A stretch of DNA of 64,000 nt from contig NZ_KQ976354.1 of assembly GCF_000346485.2 (NCBI RefSeq), positions 6,566,882 through 6,630,881 on the forward strand, read 5' to 3'. The translations under genes were made by a program, and so were the position numbers. Below are positions 46,167 to 54,800 of this stretch, one piece after another (the stretch's first letter is position 1; every line of letters starts with the position of its first letter). The notes under the pieces are model-generated. The model saw only the letters and a list, made by a program, of their open reading frames with translations, was not told where the DNA came from and made no database searches. The DNA comes from Scytonema hofmannii PCC 7110. GTDB lineage: Bacteria > Cyanobacteriota > Cyanobacteriia > Cyanobacteriales > Nostocaceae.

Positions 46167-46601
46167 GTGTCAGCAAAGGATAGATTTCACAATTTGGTCA
46201 AGTCTGCGCTCATTCGGGATGGGTGGACTATTACTCATGAGTTATTTCCAATAGATTATGGGGATGTACAAATGCAGATTGACTTGGGAGCTGAACGCTT
46301 AGTTGCTGCAGAGCGAGGGAGTGAAAAAATTGCTGTGGAAGTAAAAAGCTTTATTGCTCCCTCTACCATTTCTGAATTTCACACTGCCTTGGGACAGTTC
46401 CTCAATTATCGCTCTGCCTTACGTGCAATTGAACCCGAGCGGATTCTTTACTTAGCTGTTCCCTTACAAACTTATGAAGAATTTTTCCGGCTCAGGTTTA
46501 TTCAAGAAGTGACCCAAGAACATCGGCTTAATTTACTAATATATGATGTGGAAAAGGAGGGGATCGTACAATGGATAAAATTGAACAGTACCGCCAAATA
46601 A
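46167..46601 (+). CDS. xisH: XisH, fdxN element excision controlling factor
   Basis: XisH and XisI are needed with the recombinase XisF to excise the fdxN element during heterocyst development in Anabaena. The 144 aa match XisH: MSAKDRFHNLVKSALIRDGW, GAERLVAAERGSEKIAVEVK and SEFHTALGQFLNYRSAL. The E/D and EVK residues resemble an endonuclease-like fold. The GTG at 46167 is preferred because GGAGG lies a few bases upstream and the family starts with MSAKD. It overlaps xisI by 31 bp. No recombinase or element is in the window. Confidence 0.92.
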   Translation: MSAKDRFHNLVKSALIRDGWTITHELFPIDYGDVQMQIDLGAERLVAAERGSEKIAVEVKSFIAPSTISEFHTALGQFLNYRSALRAIEPERILYLAVPLQTYEEFFRLRFIQEVTQEHRLNLLIYDVEKEGIVQWIKLNSTAK

Positions 46602-46906
46602 TTAAGCAAGTACTGATTGACCACAATCAGATTAAACCAGTTTACGGTGATATAGAAGTACACACTGTATTTGATAGCGAAGGAGATCACTATCAGGTAG
46701 TACGCTCCGGCTGGAATAAAAGTCGTCGCGTGTATGGTTCCCTCATTCATATTGACTTAAAAGGCGATAAGATTTGGATTCAGTACGATGGTACAGAAGT
46801 GGGTGTGGCGAATGAATTGGTGGAACTAGGGGTACCCAAAGAGGATATTGTATTGGCATATCATTCGCCGTTTATGCGGCAGTACAATGGGTTTGCAGTT
46901 GGATAG
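46571..46906 (+). CDS. xisI: XisI, fdxN element excision controlling factor
   Basis: The 111-aa product fits XisI: DKIEQYRQIIKQVLIDHNQI, DSEGDHYQVVRSGWNKSRRV, GDKIWIQYDGTEVGVANELV and AYHSPFMRQYNGFAVG. XisI and XisH are found as linked pairs in many copies across cyanobacteria, with or without excision elements, so their general role may not be excision. The start codon lies inside xisH, so the two are translated together. Confidence 0.93.
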   Translation: MDKIEQYRQIIKQVLIDHNQIKPVYGDIEVHTVFDSEGDHYQVVRSGWNKSRRVYGSLIHIDLKGDKIWIQYDGTEVGVANELVELGVPKEDIVLAYHSPFMRQYNGFAVG

Positions 46907-47059
46907 CTTCCTTCAACATTTTTGCCTTTAAGTTTATAGGCGGCTTGCATATTTTTACTCTGTGTTTCTTCTAAGATACTGATTACCTCAATAGTAGAAT
47001 TACCCGATAAATTTATGCAATAAAAGTCATCAAAACGAAAAGGATAAAGAATGAAAGAA

Positions 47060-47311
47060 TCATACTTTATCCTTTAGTTGACTTTGATAGTAGGTCAAAA
47101 TTTGCCTTACTCTTTGTCGGCTTTGCAAATTAGAGCTTGAAGTATATTCAATCCACAAGCCACCAACTTGGCTTTGATTGTAATCAAACTCTTGTGATGT
47201 TTGGGGAATTAAGCTGACTTCTACTCCTTCCACTTGACGCAAATGAGCTGCTATCTCTCGATAAACGGCTAAAGGTAAACCAGCAAATTCAATTTTCTCT
47301 TTTGTCTCCAT
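47060..47311 (-). CDS. Hypothetical cyanobacterial protein, 83 aa
   Basis: A small soluble protein starting METKEKIEFAGLPLAVYREI with later blocks EVSLIPQTSQEFDYN and VGGLWIEYTSSS. No motif or signal peptide. It has the look of a conserved cyanobacterial protein, but I do not recognise it. It is 42 bp downstream of the lipoprotein gene on the same strand and may be co-transcribed. Confidence 0.6.
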   Translation of the reverse strand: METKEKIEFAGLPLAVYREIAAHLRQVEGVEVSLIPQTSQEFDYNQSQVGGLWIEYTSSSNLQSRQRVRQILTYYQSQLKDKV

Positions 47312-47353
47312 CTTTACTTAGCTCCGGTTGGAACAAATTTAGAGATGGGACTG

Positions 47354-48247
47354 CTAGGACATAGGACTTCCAATAGATGCTGTGGGTGCCTGCTTGTCCT
47401 TATCAGCCCCTTCTCCTACCATTCTGGCAACTTCTATACCATATTGTTCCAAAATTACGATAGGTTCGGAGCCTTCATTCATTTCAATGCGTTTAATTAA
47501 CACTCCGTTTGCCAATCTCTGTCCTGCTTGTACGTATCGGCTTGTCGGCTCATTTGGGACTTTGATAATTGCTTGGGGTTCTCTGCCAATGAGAACTACA
47601 CCTGTAACCACAACTGCTCTAGCTAATTCTGGTTGTGGTGGAGGTGGTGCCATAGCTGTTAAGCCCGGATTGGGTACAACTTGGGGTAGTACTTTAGGCA
47701 GCACTCTAGCGGTAGGCGGTTTCAGTTTCTTTTTTGGAAGAATTGCGATCGCACTCGATTTCCTCTTTTGCTGATTCTTCAAAAGATTTCTCTTTGCTGA
47801 ATTCGTTTGCACTCTCGATTTTCCTGTCGATCCACGTTGAGGTATTTTACCAGAACGCAGAGGAGGCAATGTAGGAACTGCTCTGATTCTTCCTATAACT
47901 CCGGGATTAGATCCCATCCCAGGATACGAGCCTGTAATTTGTTCAAACGGATCGTTACGCCCTGTATCCACAAGACTTTGCCGTTGTAAACCATTAGTAG
48001 GTTGAATTAAATTAGCAGATGTTGAAACATTTGGGGAAGGAGGCTTTGCTGCAACCACTGGGTTGGAAAAGGCTGGCTTTGCTCCTTTAGACGGTACAGG
48101 TGGGGTAGCTGCTTGATTTGCAGGATTTGTTGTAGCTGGCGCGTCAGGTGGCGTGGGATTGGTAGATTCCTGTGTGCCTTCCGAAGAACAGGAGGCGATC
48201 GCCAGAGCTAGAATAGCTGCTATTGCGATTGTTAATTTTCTGACCAT
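47354..48247 (-). CDS. Proline-rich lipoprotein with PilP/GspC-like C-terminus
   Basis: The 297 aa start with a lipoprotein signal (LTIAIAAILALAIASC, lipobox Cys19) followed by about 180 residues rich in Pro, Ala, Ser and Lys. The last 90 residues (VVVTGVVLIGREPQAIIKVP, RYVQAGQRLANGVLIKRIEM, EPIVILEQYGIEVARMVG) resemble the PilP/GspC homology domain that links inner-membrane complexes to outer-membrane secretins. That match is by eye. It lies downstream of sigF on the same strand, which fits a pilus-related role, since SigF controls pilus genes in other cyanobacteria. Confidence 0.6.
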   Translation of the reverse strand: MVRKLTIAIAAILALAIASCSSEGTQESTNPTPPDAPATTNPANQAATPPVPSKGAKPAFSNPVVAAKPPSPNVSTSANLIQPTNGLQRQSLVDTGRNDPFEQITGSYPGMGSNPGVIGRIRAVPTLPPLRSGKIPQRGSTGKSRVQTNSAKRNLLKNQQKRKSSAIAILPKKKLKPPTARVLPKVLPQVVPNPGLTAMAPPPPQPELARAVVVTGVVLIGREPQAIIKVPNEPTSRYVQAGQRLANGVLIKRIEMNEGSEPIVILEQYGIEVARMVGEGADKDKQAPTASIGSPMS

Positions 48248-48401
48248 GAGTCGTTCTCAAAAGTTATTTGCTATGTCTCGAAATCAACATGCTTGACGTT
48301 TAGATTCAAGGCAAAGTGTGATACCGTTATAACCTAACTTTCCGCAATGCAAGAGTTTCTTTAAATACGTCATTGCTCTTCAAAGACCACAGGTAGAGAT
48401 C

Positions 48402-49178
48402 TTAATCTTCTGCCACAGCCATTAGGTTTTTCAGTACATCCAGCCCTTTTTTCACCCTTCGAGAAACAGTGACTACACTGATACCAAGACGCTCTGCCAC
48501 TTGTTTCTGCGTTAAATCTTGTAAAAATACAAATTCCAAGACTTCACGAGTACGGTTTTCTAACTGTACTAAAGCTTGTTGCAAGCGAATTTGGTCTTCT
48601 TGTGCTAGTTGAAAACTGCGGTAGCGATTATCTGGAACTAATTCTCCCAAACAGGTAGCTCCTTCTTCTCCATCCTGGATTGGAACATCCAAGCTGAGTG
48701 GAGCGCGATTAGCCCAGGCTAGTTTGATTTCCTGCCATTCGTCTACAGAAATTTCTAATGCCACTGCTAATTCAGAATCAGTAGGTTGGCGGTTGTATTT
48801 TTCTCGCCAAGAACGCGAAACTCCTATCGCCTGCTGTTGCAGTGCTAACCATCGTCGGGGAATTCGTACAGTCACACCTTTATCACGAAGGTAGTGTTGA
48901 ATTTCGCCACGAATATAGGGAATCGCAAAAGAACTAAAGGCGTGTCCTTTTGAAATTTCAAATCTTTCAATAGCCCGAATCAAGCCCAAACAACCTACTT
49001 GGAGCAAATCTTCATAACTTTCATGACACTGATTCATCCAGTAATGAGCTTCCTTTCTCACAAGTCCAAAATTCAGTTGTACTAGCTGGTTGCGAACATT
49101 AGAGCTTCCAGACTGCTGGTATTCTCGCAACAACTGCCAAATCTCATGTTTCAGTTCGTTGGTGACTGTAGTTGGCAT
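48402..49178 (-). CDS. sigF: Group 3 RNA polymerase sigma factor, SigF-like
   Basis: This 258-aa sigma factor should direct RNA polymerase to alternative promoters; SigF is tied to pilus genes and motility in cyanobacteria, including hormogonia. Regions seen: region 2 with YEDLLQVGCLGLIRAIERFE and HAFSSFAIPYIRGEIQHYL, region 3 with VTVRIPRRW, and region 4 helix-turn-helix LTQKQVAERLGISVVTVSRR. No region 1.1, as expected for group 3. A SigB/SigF/SigG-type factor is certain; the symbol rests on sequence memory. The PilP-like gene follows it. Confidence 0.85.
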   Translation of the reverse strand: MPTTVTNELKHEIWQLLREYQQSGSSNVRNQLVQLNFGLVRKEAHYWMNQCHESYEDLLQVGCLGLIRAIERFEISKGHAFSSFAIPYIRGEIQHYLRDKGVTVRIPRRWLALQQQAIGVSRSWREKYNRQPTDSELAVALEISVDEWQEIKLAWANRAPLSLDVPIQDGEEGATCLGELVPDNRYRSFQLAQEDQIRLQQALVQLENRTREVLEFVFLQDLTQKQVAERLGISVVTVSRRVKKGLDVLKNLMAVAED

Positions 49179-49823
49179 AGCACCGCATTAATTTGTTTAA
49201 TAAAAAGTTGGGTACTCGTTGTTAAACTAAGCTGCAATTGTGTCTGGAAATTCAGCCTTTGTAGCCTACCTGGAATCTCTTGAGTACAAGACTCTTATAG
49301 CCACTAACAAGCAGACGACAAGGCGCGGCTTCCGGTGAAGGTAGCAGCTTGTCGCCAGACATGGGATTGTTTGCACATTGTTCTCCAATAGGTTAGGACT
49401 TTTGTAATAGCACACTTACCAATGGCGATAGCCGGGTACGGCTTGCGCTTCGCGAACGAACAATGCGGCTTAATTTAAATACGATGGATTTTTGGTTTTT
49501 TAGTTAACTTTGGTATGGTCGGTAGTTTTTAAAAACTACATAGAAATAACATAGAAAATTTGCTACCAAAATACCAACCGAAATTATACTGAATTCTTAT
49601 AATTAACAATAAAAAGGGAGTGGGGAGTGGGGAGTCAATACTACTCGGATAAGGGGAAATTAGAACCCCGGTTTCTTGAAGAAACCGGGGTTCTGACACT
49701 TCAATTATCGTGAATATAAAAAGCGAGGGATTGGGAACTAGGGAGTGGTAACTAGAATCAAAAGTTCTCCTCCCAGTCTCCAATTTCCAATCCCTACTCC
49801 CTACTCCCTATTTTTAAAGAGAA
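49179..49823. other. Intergenic region with dispersed repeats
   Basis: This 645-bp gap between sigF and psbO has a REP-like GGCTTGCGCTTCGCGA (49440-49456, also near 17503), the palindrome copy 3, and GGGAGTA/GGGAGTGG repeats. I see no gene or RNA. Confidence 0.55.
49662..49694. repeat. 33-bp palindrome, copy 3 (CCCCGGTTTCTT arms)
   Basis: Same length and centre (CTTGAAG) as copies 1 and 2, but arms read AGAACCCCGGTTTCTT. The three changed positions are matched on the opposite arm, so pairing is kept. Confidence 0.85.
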
Positions 49824-50651
49824 CTAGGCACGAGGTTCAAGCCGAGCATAGAACAAACCGCGAATTTTAACTTCTTCAGGTTCTTTCGCACCCAAATCTG
49901 TGTCTGAAGGCTGTTCGCTCTCGAAAGTACCTCCAATTTCACCAGTACCATTATCTACTTTTGCTACCTGCAAAGAGATTTTGCCTTTTAAAACATCAGT
50001 TCTCTTAACGTTAGCATTCACAAGTTCACTATCGTCTGCTTGAGCGGGGAGAGCCACTGCGTTATCATAACCGCTAGCAACACCGCGACCTTTGGGGTCA
50101 AGGAAAGTCGCACCACGATAAGAGGGCACTTTGAAACTACCTTCAAAATCCGTGGAGGTATTAATGCTCGTTAAGCCTGGTTGTGATTGAGCAACCAAAC
50201 CTTTAACAGTGAATAAGAAGGGTATGCTTTCACCGCCAGGAAGTTTAACAGTGGCGGCTTGGAAGTCAAAACCATCTTTTTCTACAAAAGTAAGGCTACC
50301 ATCGGAATTGACGTTCAGATCTCCCGAAATTTGGTCAAGAGAGTAAGTGCGGCGAGTTAACAATTTGCCACCAACATATTCTGCTTGTTGCCGTTTATTA
50401 AGTGGCTCTTCTTTTACAAAGAATTGGGTTGGTTCTAGGCAAAGTTCTTTGATGACATAAGCCCCTTTAGGATCGATGGGAATCGAACCGCGACTGGTTT
50501 CTGCTAGTTGCGGGCATTTGTTAGCCAAACCAGTTCCTCTAATTTGGTCATAGGTCAGGTAATCTGTACTAGAACCAGTTGGTTCACTACAAGCAGTTAA
50601 AAACCCCATGCATAAAGCCAAGATTGCCACAATTAAAGCGCGAAACCTCAT
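49824..50651 (-). CDS. psbO: Photosystem II manganese-stabilizing protein PsbO
   Basis: PsbO is the lumenal 33-kDa extrinsic subunit that stabilises the Mn4CaO5 cluster. The 275 aa have a signal peptide (FRALIVAILALCMGFLTAC) and the PsbO core: LTYDQIRGTGLANKCPQL and KELCLEPTQFFVKEE with the two disulfide cysteines, FQAATVKLPGGESIPFLFTV, and C-terminal EEVKIRGLFYARLEP. I use ATG 50651 (GAGG six bases before) instead of the in-frame TTG 50663. The signal contains an L-T-A-C lipobox-like site, so it could be lipidated in the precursor. Confidence 0.96.
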   Translation of the reverse strand: MRFRALIVAILALCMGFLTACSEPTGSSTDYLTYDQIRGTGLANKCPQLAETSRGSIPIDPKGAYVIKELCLEPTQFFVKEEPLNKRQQAEYVGGKLLTRRTYSLDQISGDLNVNSDGSLTFVEKDGFDFQAATVKLPGGESIPFLFTVKGLVAQSQPGLTSINTSTDFEGSFKVPSYRGATFLDPKGRGVASGYDNAVALPAQADDSELVNANVKRTDVLKGKISLQVAKVDNGTGEIGGTFESEQPSDTDLGAKEPEEVKIRGLFYARLEPRA

Positions 50652-51007
50652 GGTTAACCTCAATGTAAAAAATTATTAATTATGTAGTAAAACTGATGGC
50701 TAAATGTGCTTAACGTTTAGCTTTCTTTTCCTGGAGAAAACCCCCAAATAGCCCAAGCACAGCATCTTGACAAGATGTGTGGCTGTAGGATACTAGAAAA
50801 ATCCACCGTTTTACATACAGCCCATTGTTGGATGGGCAATTAGCGAATCATCAGCCAGATCATACGATTTTTTTTAACTCAAAATCAAAACGTTTTAATT
50901 TTGAACTAGAATGCTGGGATCGCTTGAGTGCTTTTCCGGAGTCTTTACAGTATTCAAAGCAGAAAGCCCACAAAGTTGAAACACGAAGTGTGACGTAGTG
51001 TTTCAAC
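50652..51007. other. psbO upstream region, no gene seen
   Basis: Holds the psbO promoter. An inverted repeat GTTGAAACAC (50976-50985) / GTGTTTCAAC (50999-51008) lies next to the TnpB remnant. The decayed upstream part of the TnpB gene may extend into this region, but I cannot follow its frame. Confidence 0.4.
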
Positions 51008-51172
51008 TGTCATGCGCGGTGTGAGACGGACAGATTGCTCAAAGGTATAAAATGCAACGCTGATCTAAATAGAGCAGCAAATATACTAAACAAAGTAGCT
51101 ACGAGGCTTGGGCTAGACCTGAGCCAGATAGGTAGGGGCGGTTTGACTCAGCCTGTGCGGATCTACGCATGA
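51008..51172 (+). pseudogene. tnpB: TnpB (IS200/IS605 OrfB) C-terminal remnant
   Basis: An open frame without a start encodes the last 54 residues of a TnpB: a zinc-finger remnant with CHARC and IKCNAD, followed by NADLNRAANIL, the third RuvC motif with its catalytic Asp, ending LSQIGRGGLTQPVRIYA. The rest of the gene and TnpA are absent, so this is a dead transposon. TnpB proteins are RNA-guided nucleases, and their guide RNA usually comes from this 3' end. Confidence 0.8.
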
Positions 51173-51204
51173 ATCCCACGGCTTGAAACCGTGGGAGAAG
51201 TCAA
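51173..51204 (+). mobile_element. IS200/IS605-type right end (hairpin)
   Basis: Directly after the TnpB stop come CCCACGG-CTTGAAA-CCGTGGG and GAGAAGTCAA, a subterminal hairpin and tail typical of the right end of IS605-family elements in cyanobacteria. No matching left end is visible. Confidence 0.7.
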
Positions 51205-51342
51205 AGAACAGTACTATAAAAGGGGAGCAAGAAAGTAAAAGCAATTCTCGCTCTATAGATTTATAATCGAAGCAAACGACTTGCGGTAAATTGAGGGGTA
51301 GTCCATACCGAAGGTTGAGACAGGTTTCCAACAGAGGTTTCA

Positions 51343-51720
51343 ATGAGTCACAACGGCAAAGCAACCGAGTCAGTCAATTCATCAGCTAACTTGTCTCCCC
51401 AACTGCAAGCGATCGCATCTGCTGTAAACACCGCAGTGCAGGATTCGCAAAGCGACACTATTGCTCTTTTAGCCTTACTGCGACAGCTCGAGCAGTTACA
51501 CCAAGAAATTCGGGAAGGGGCTTTCCAGCAAAGTTTGCCTGATAACCGTCAAGCACTCTATTCCCTGCTGCGTAATATTGAGGCTGAGGGTGGTTGGCCT
51601 TACATAGAGCGGATGAAGTTGCAACGCTTTCTAAAACATTTAGAACAAGAACCAACTGTTGACAATAGTAGCGACGGACTGGTAGTGGAAAGTGAAACCT
51701 CTTTGGGGAGTAGAGAGTAG
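51343..51720 (+). CDS. Hypothetical cyanobacterial protein, 125 aa
   Basis: Soluble, mostly helical protein with the core LSPQLQAIASAVNTAVQDSQ, LLALLRQLEQLHQEIREG and SLLRNIEAEGGWPYIERMKL, which I think is conserved in cyanobacteria but has no assigned role. The last residues (SLGSRE) and stop are read from a GGGAGTA-type repeat that continues downstream, so its natural C-terminus may have been changed. It is convergent with the WD40 gene. Confidence 0.65.
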   Translation: MSHNGKATESVNSSANLSPQLQAIASAVNTAVQDSQSDTIALLALLRQLEQLHQEIREGAFQQSLPDNRQALYSLLRNIEAEGGWPYIERMKLQRFLKHLEQEPTVDNSSDGLVVESETSLGSRE

Positions 51721-51745
51721 GGAGTAGGGAGTAAGGAGTAGAGAT
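51705..51745. repeat. GGGAGTA/GAGTAGG heptamer array
   Basis: About five GGGAGTA-like units start within the last codons of the preceding gene and continue after its stop. Confidence 0.8.
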
Positions 51746-51773
51746 TCTCTACGAACAATCGCTATCTTGGAAA

Positions 51774-51812
51774 TTGGTCACTGGTCACTGGTCACTGATT
51801 ACTGGTCACTGT
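51774..51812. repeat. GGTCACT heptamer array at the end of the WD40 gene
   Basis: About five units, one variant. On the minus strand it provides the final SDQ codons and the TAA stop of the WD40 gene. Confidence 0.88.
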
Positions 51813-54800
51813 TGTAACATAAATTTCGATCGCGCTGGTCAACATTGCGGTTGTACTTGAGATAATCACCTACCCAATAGCATCCCCGATTCAGCAGGTC
51901 ATGAATATCTAAATTCCACAGAATAATTGTGTTGTCATCACTAGCGGATGCCAAAGTTTCACCATCAGGGCTAAAGCTAGTACCCAATACTGGGGCTTGG
52001 TGACCGTTAAGAATTTTAATTAACTTGCCATCACGACTCCAAAGTTTGACAGTACTGTCCCAACTTGCTGCAGCAATAATCTCACCATTTGGGCTAAAAG
52101 TCACTGCATTGACACTGTCGCTATATCCCTTAAGTAAAGTTTTTAACAACTTGCCATCCCACCGCCACAATCTAACAGTGTTGTCCCAACTCGCAGATGC
52201 TAGCAAATGGTCGGTAGGACTGAACCCTACACCCATCACCCAGCCCTCATGAGGAGAAAAAGTCTTGAGCAAAGTACCATCTCGCCGCCAAAGTTTTACC
52301 GTTTGGTCATCACTGGCTGAAGCTAAAACCTGACCATCAGGGCTAAAACTCACGCTATTTACCCAACCGTTATGCCCTTCTAAAGTGGCAAGCAATTTAC
52401 CTTCGCGATTCCAAAGCTTAACAGTCTTATCTTTACTACCCGATGCCAATAACGTTCCATCAGGGCTAAAACTGACACTCATAACGCTATCACTATGCCC
52501 TGTGAGGGTTTTCAGCAAGTAACCGTCGCTTCGCCAAAGTTTGACAGTTTTGTCATAACTCGCAGAAGCCAAGATTTTCCCAGATGAGTCAAAACTGACG
52601 CTAGGCACTCTGTCTTTGTGTCCCGTTAAAGTTTTGTAAAGACGGGTTTCCATTCCACTGCCATGACGGTCTCGCAACCACAATTTTACCGTGCGATCGC
52701 GACTACCTGAAGCTAGCATTTTGCCATCCGGTCTCCAAGCAACGCTCAAGACTCTGTCGGTATGACCTTTCAAAATCGGAAGCCTTGGTGGTTCTAAACT
52801 CCACTGTTTCACAGTTTTGTCATAACTTGCCGATACCAAAAATTTGTTATCTGGGTTAAAAGCCACACTCGCAACAGCATCGCTATGACCCTTAAAACTC
52901 TTAATCAATCTACCGCTAGCACTCCAGAGATTGATAGTATTGTCATCACCTGCTGAAGCTAATTGTTTGCTGTCAGGACTGAAGCTAACACTCCAAATGG
53001 TAGAATTATGGTGCTGTAAAGTTTTGTCAAGACGAAATATTAAACCATCTTGATTATCGGAATCAGACCAACGCCAAAGCTTCACAGTTTTGTCCCGTCC
53101 AGCTGATGCTAGCATTTGACCGTTTGGACTGAAAGCAACAGAAGTCACCCCCTTTTGATGTCCCAATAAAGTCTTCATCAAACGACCATCTCGCCGCCAA
53201 ATTTTTATTGTTTTGTCGTCACTTGCTGAAGCAATAAATTTACCATCAGGGCTAAAGCATGCCCAATTAACCCAACCTTGGTGTCCTTGAAGTCTTTTGG
53301 CTAAGCTACCATCAGTACGCCAAAGATATATACTTCCATCCTTGCTAGTAGAAGCCAGAATTGTACCATCAGGGCTAAAACTCACGCTATAAACCCAATC
53401 TTTATGCCCTTTGAGAGTTTTATATGGTAATAGATCAAAAGTTCCTGTGATTGAGTTTCTGCGCCAAAGTTTTACAGTTTTATCAAGACTGGCAGAGGCT
53501 AAAGTTTGTCCATCAGGACTAAAAGTTAAGCTGGTGATAGCATCACTGTGACCTTTAAGAGTTTGGAGTAAAAATCCATCACGACGCCACAGTTTTATGG
53601 TTCGATCTGTACTCCCTGATGCTAATAACTGACCATCTAGGCTAAAACTAACAGCCCAAACAATATCATGATGCCCTTCCAAACGGTTTACCTCTGTGAC
53701 TCCGTAGACTGCTTGCTGTAGGGCTGTCACAACTCGCATCTGCGTATCTGGAAGCACATCTTGTGTTTGTTTCATTTTCCGAAACGCTCGTAAACTTTCT
53801 AGTAAAGCATCAAACTCTTTATTAGAGGCAAATAAAGCTTCACTTGCTGCGGTTAAAGCACTAATTTTTAAATTAGTTTCGCTACGCTCTGCTCGTAAAG
53901 TTTGTCGGATTGCTGCTCTTTTTTGTAAATGGGCGTTCCACCACAATCCTCCTATTGCTGTTAACAGCATGGTCAATAAAAAACCTACTAAACGTGCTTC
54001 TCGCAATCTTCTTTGTAAAACGGAATTTAGCTGCTTTTGAGAGAGCTTTTGAGCGACTTCAGCTTTGTTTTTTTGAAAGCGAATTTTTTCTAACTTAGCA
54101 TTAATTTCATAATGATTTTTTTGGCGGATAGGTTCTACTAAATAATCATGAACTAACTGATAGCGATCGCCTGTTTCTTCACGTATTCTCAGCACTAGTC
54201 CACTGCCCACAAGAATTTCTAAAATGAGTTCTAAACTGGAGAAAAGAGAAGAAAAAGAGAAGTTGCCCTTATCCCCTACTACCCCACTTCCTCCTTCCTC
54301 TTGAGCTAGAGCAGATAGTAACTCAGTTTTAGTTTTAAGAGGTCGGATACCTTTTTCATGAGTTAACTCAAAAAGTAATTGCCAGCTTATATATTCATTT
54401 TCTTCTCCGCAATCTTTGAGAACTTCTTCTAGCCATCGCTGTACCAGTTTTTCCGAGCCTCCACAAAGCAGATACTCTTCAAGAGTTGTGATGTTTTCCG
54501 CTTGCAATTGAGCCCCTACAATTTGTAATTCAATTGGATGAACTTCATCAACTTCACCTGCTAAATCTTGTACTAATTTGTTAATTAATGCATCTTGAGC
54601 TTCATAATAAGAACGTTGGGTCAGACTTTTGATAATATTAATTGCATCTTGACTGGAAAATTTACTCAAATAGTATCTGATATCTTTATCAAGAATGTCT
54701 CCATTAATGATTCCTAAATCACAAGCATTTTTTTTATACTGACTGTAGCGTTCTAATTCTAATAAATAATGTAAATAATCTTCTCTCATGGAAAGAAGAA

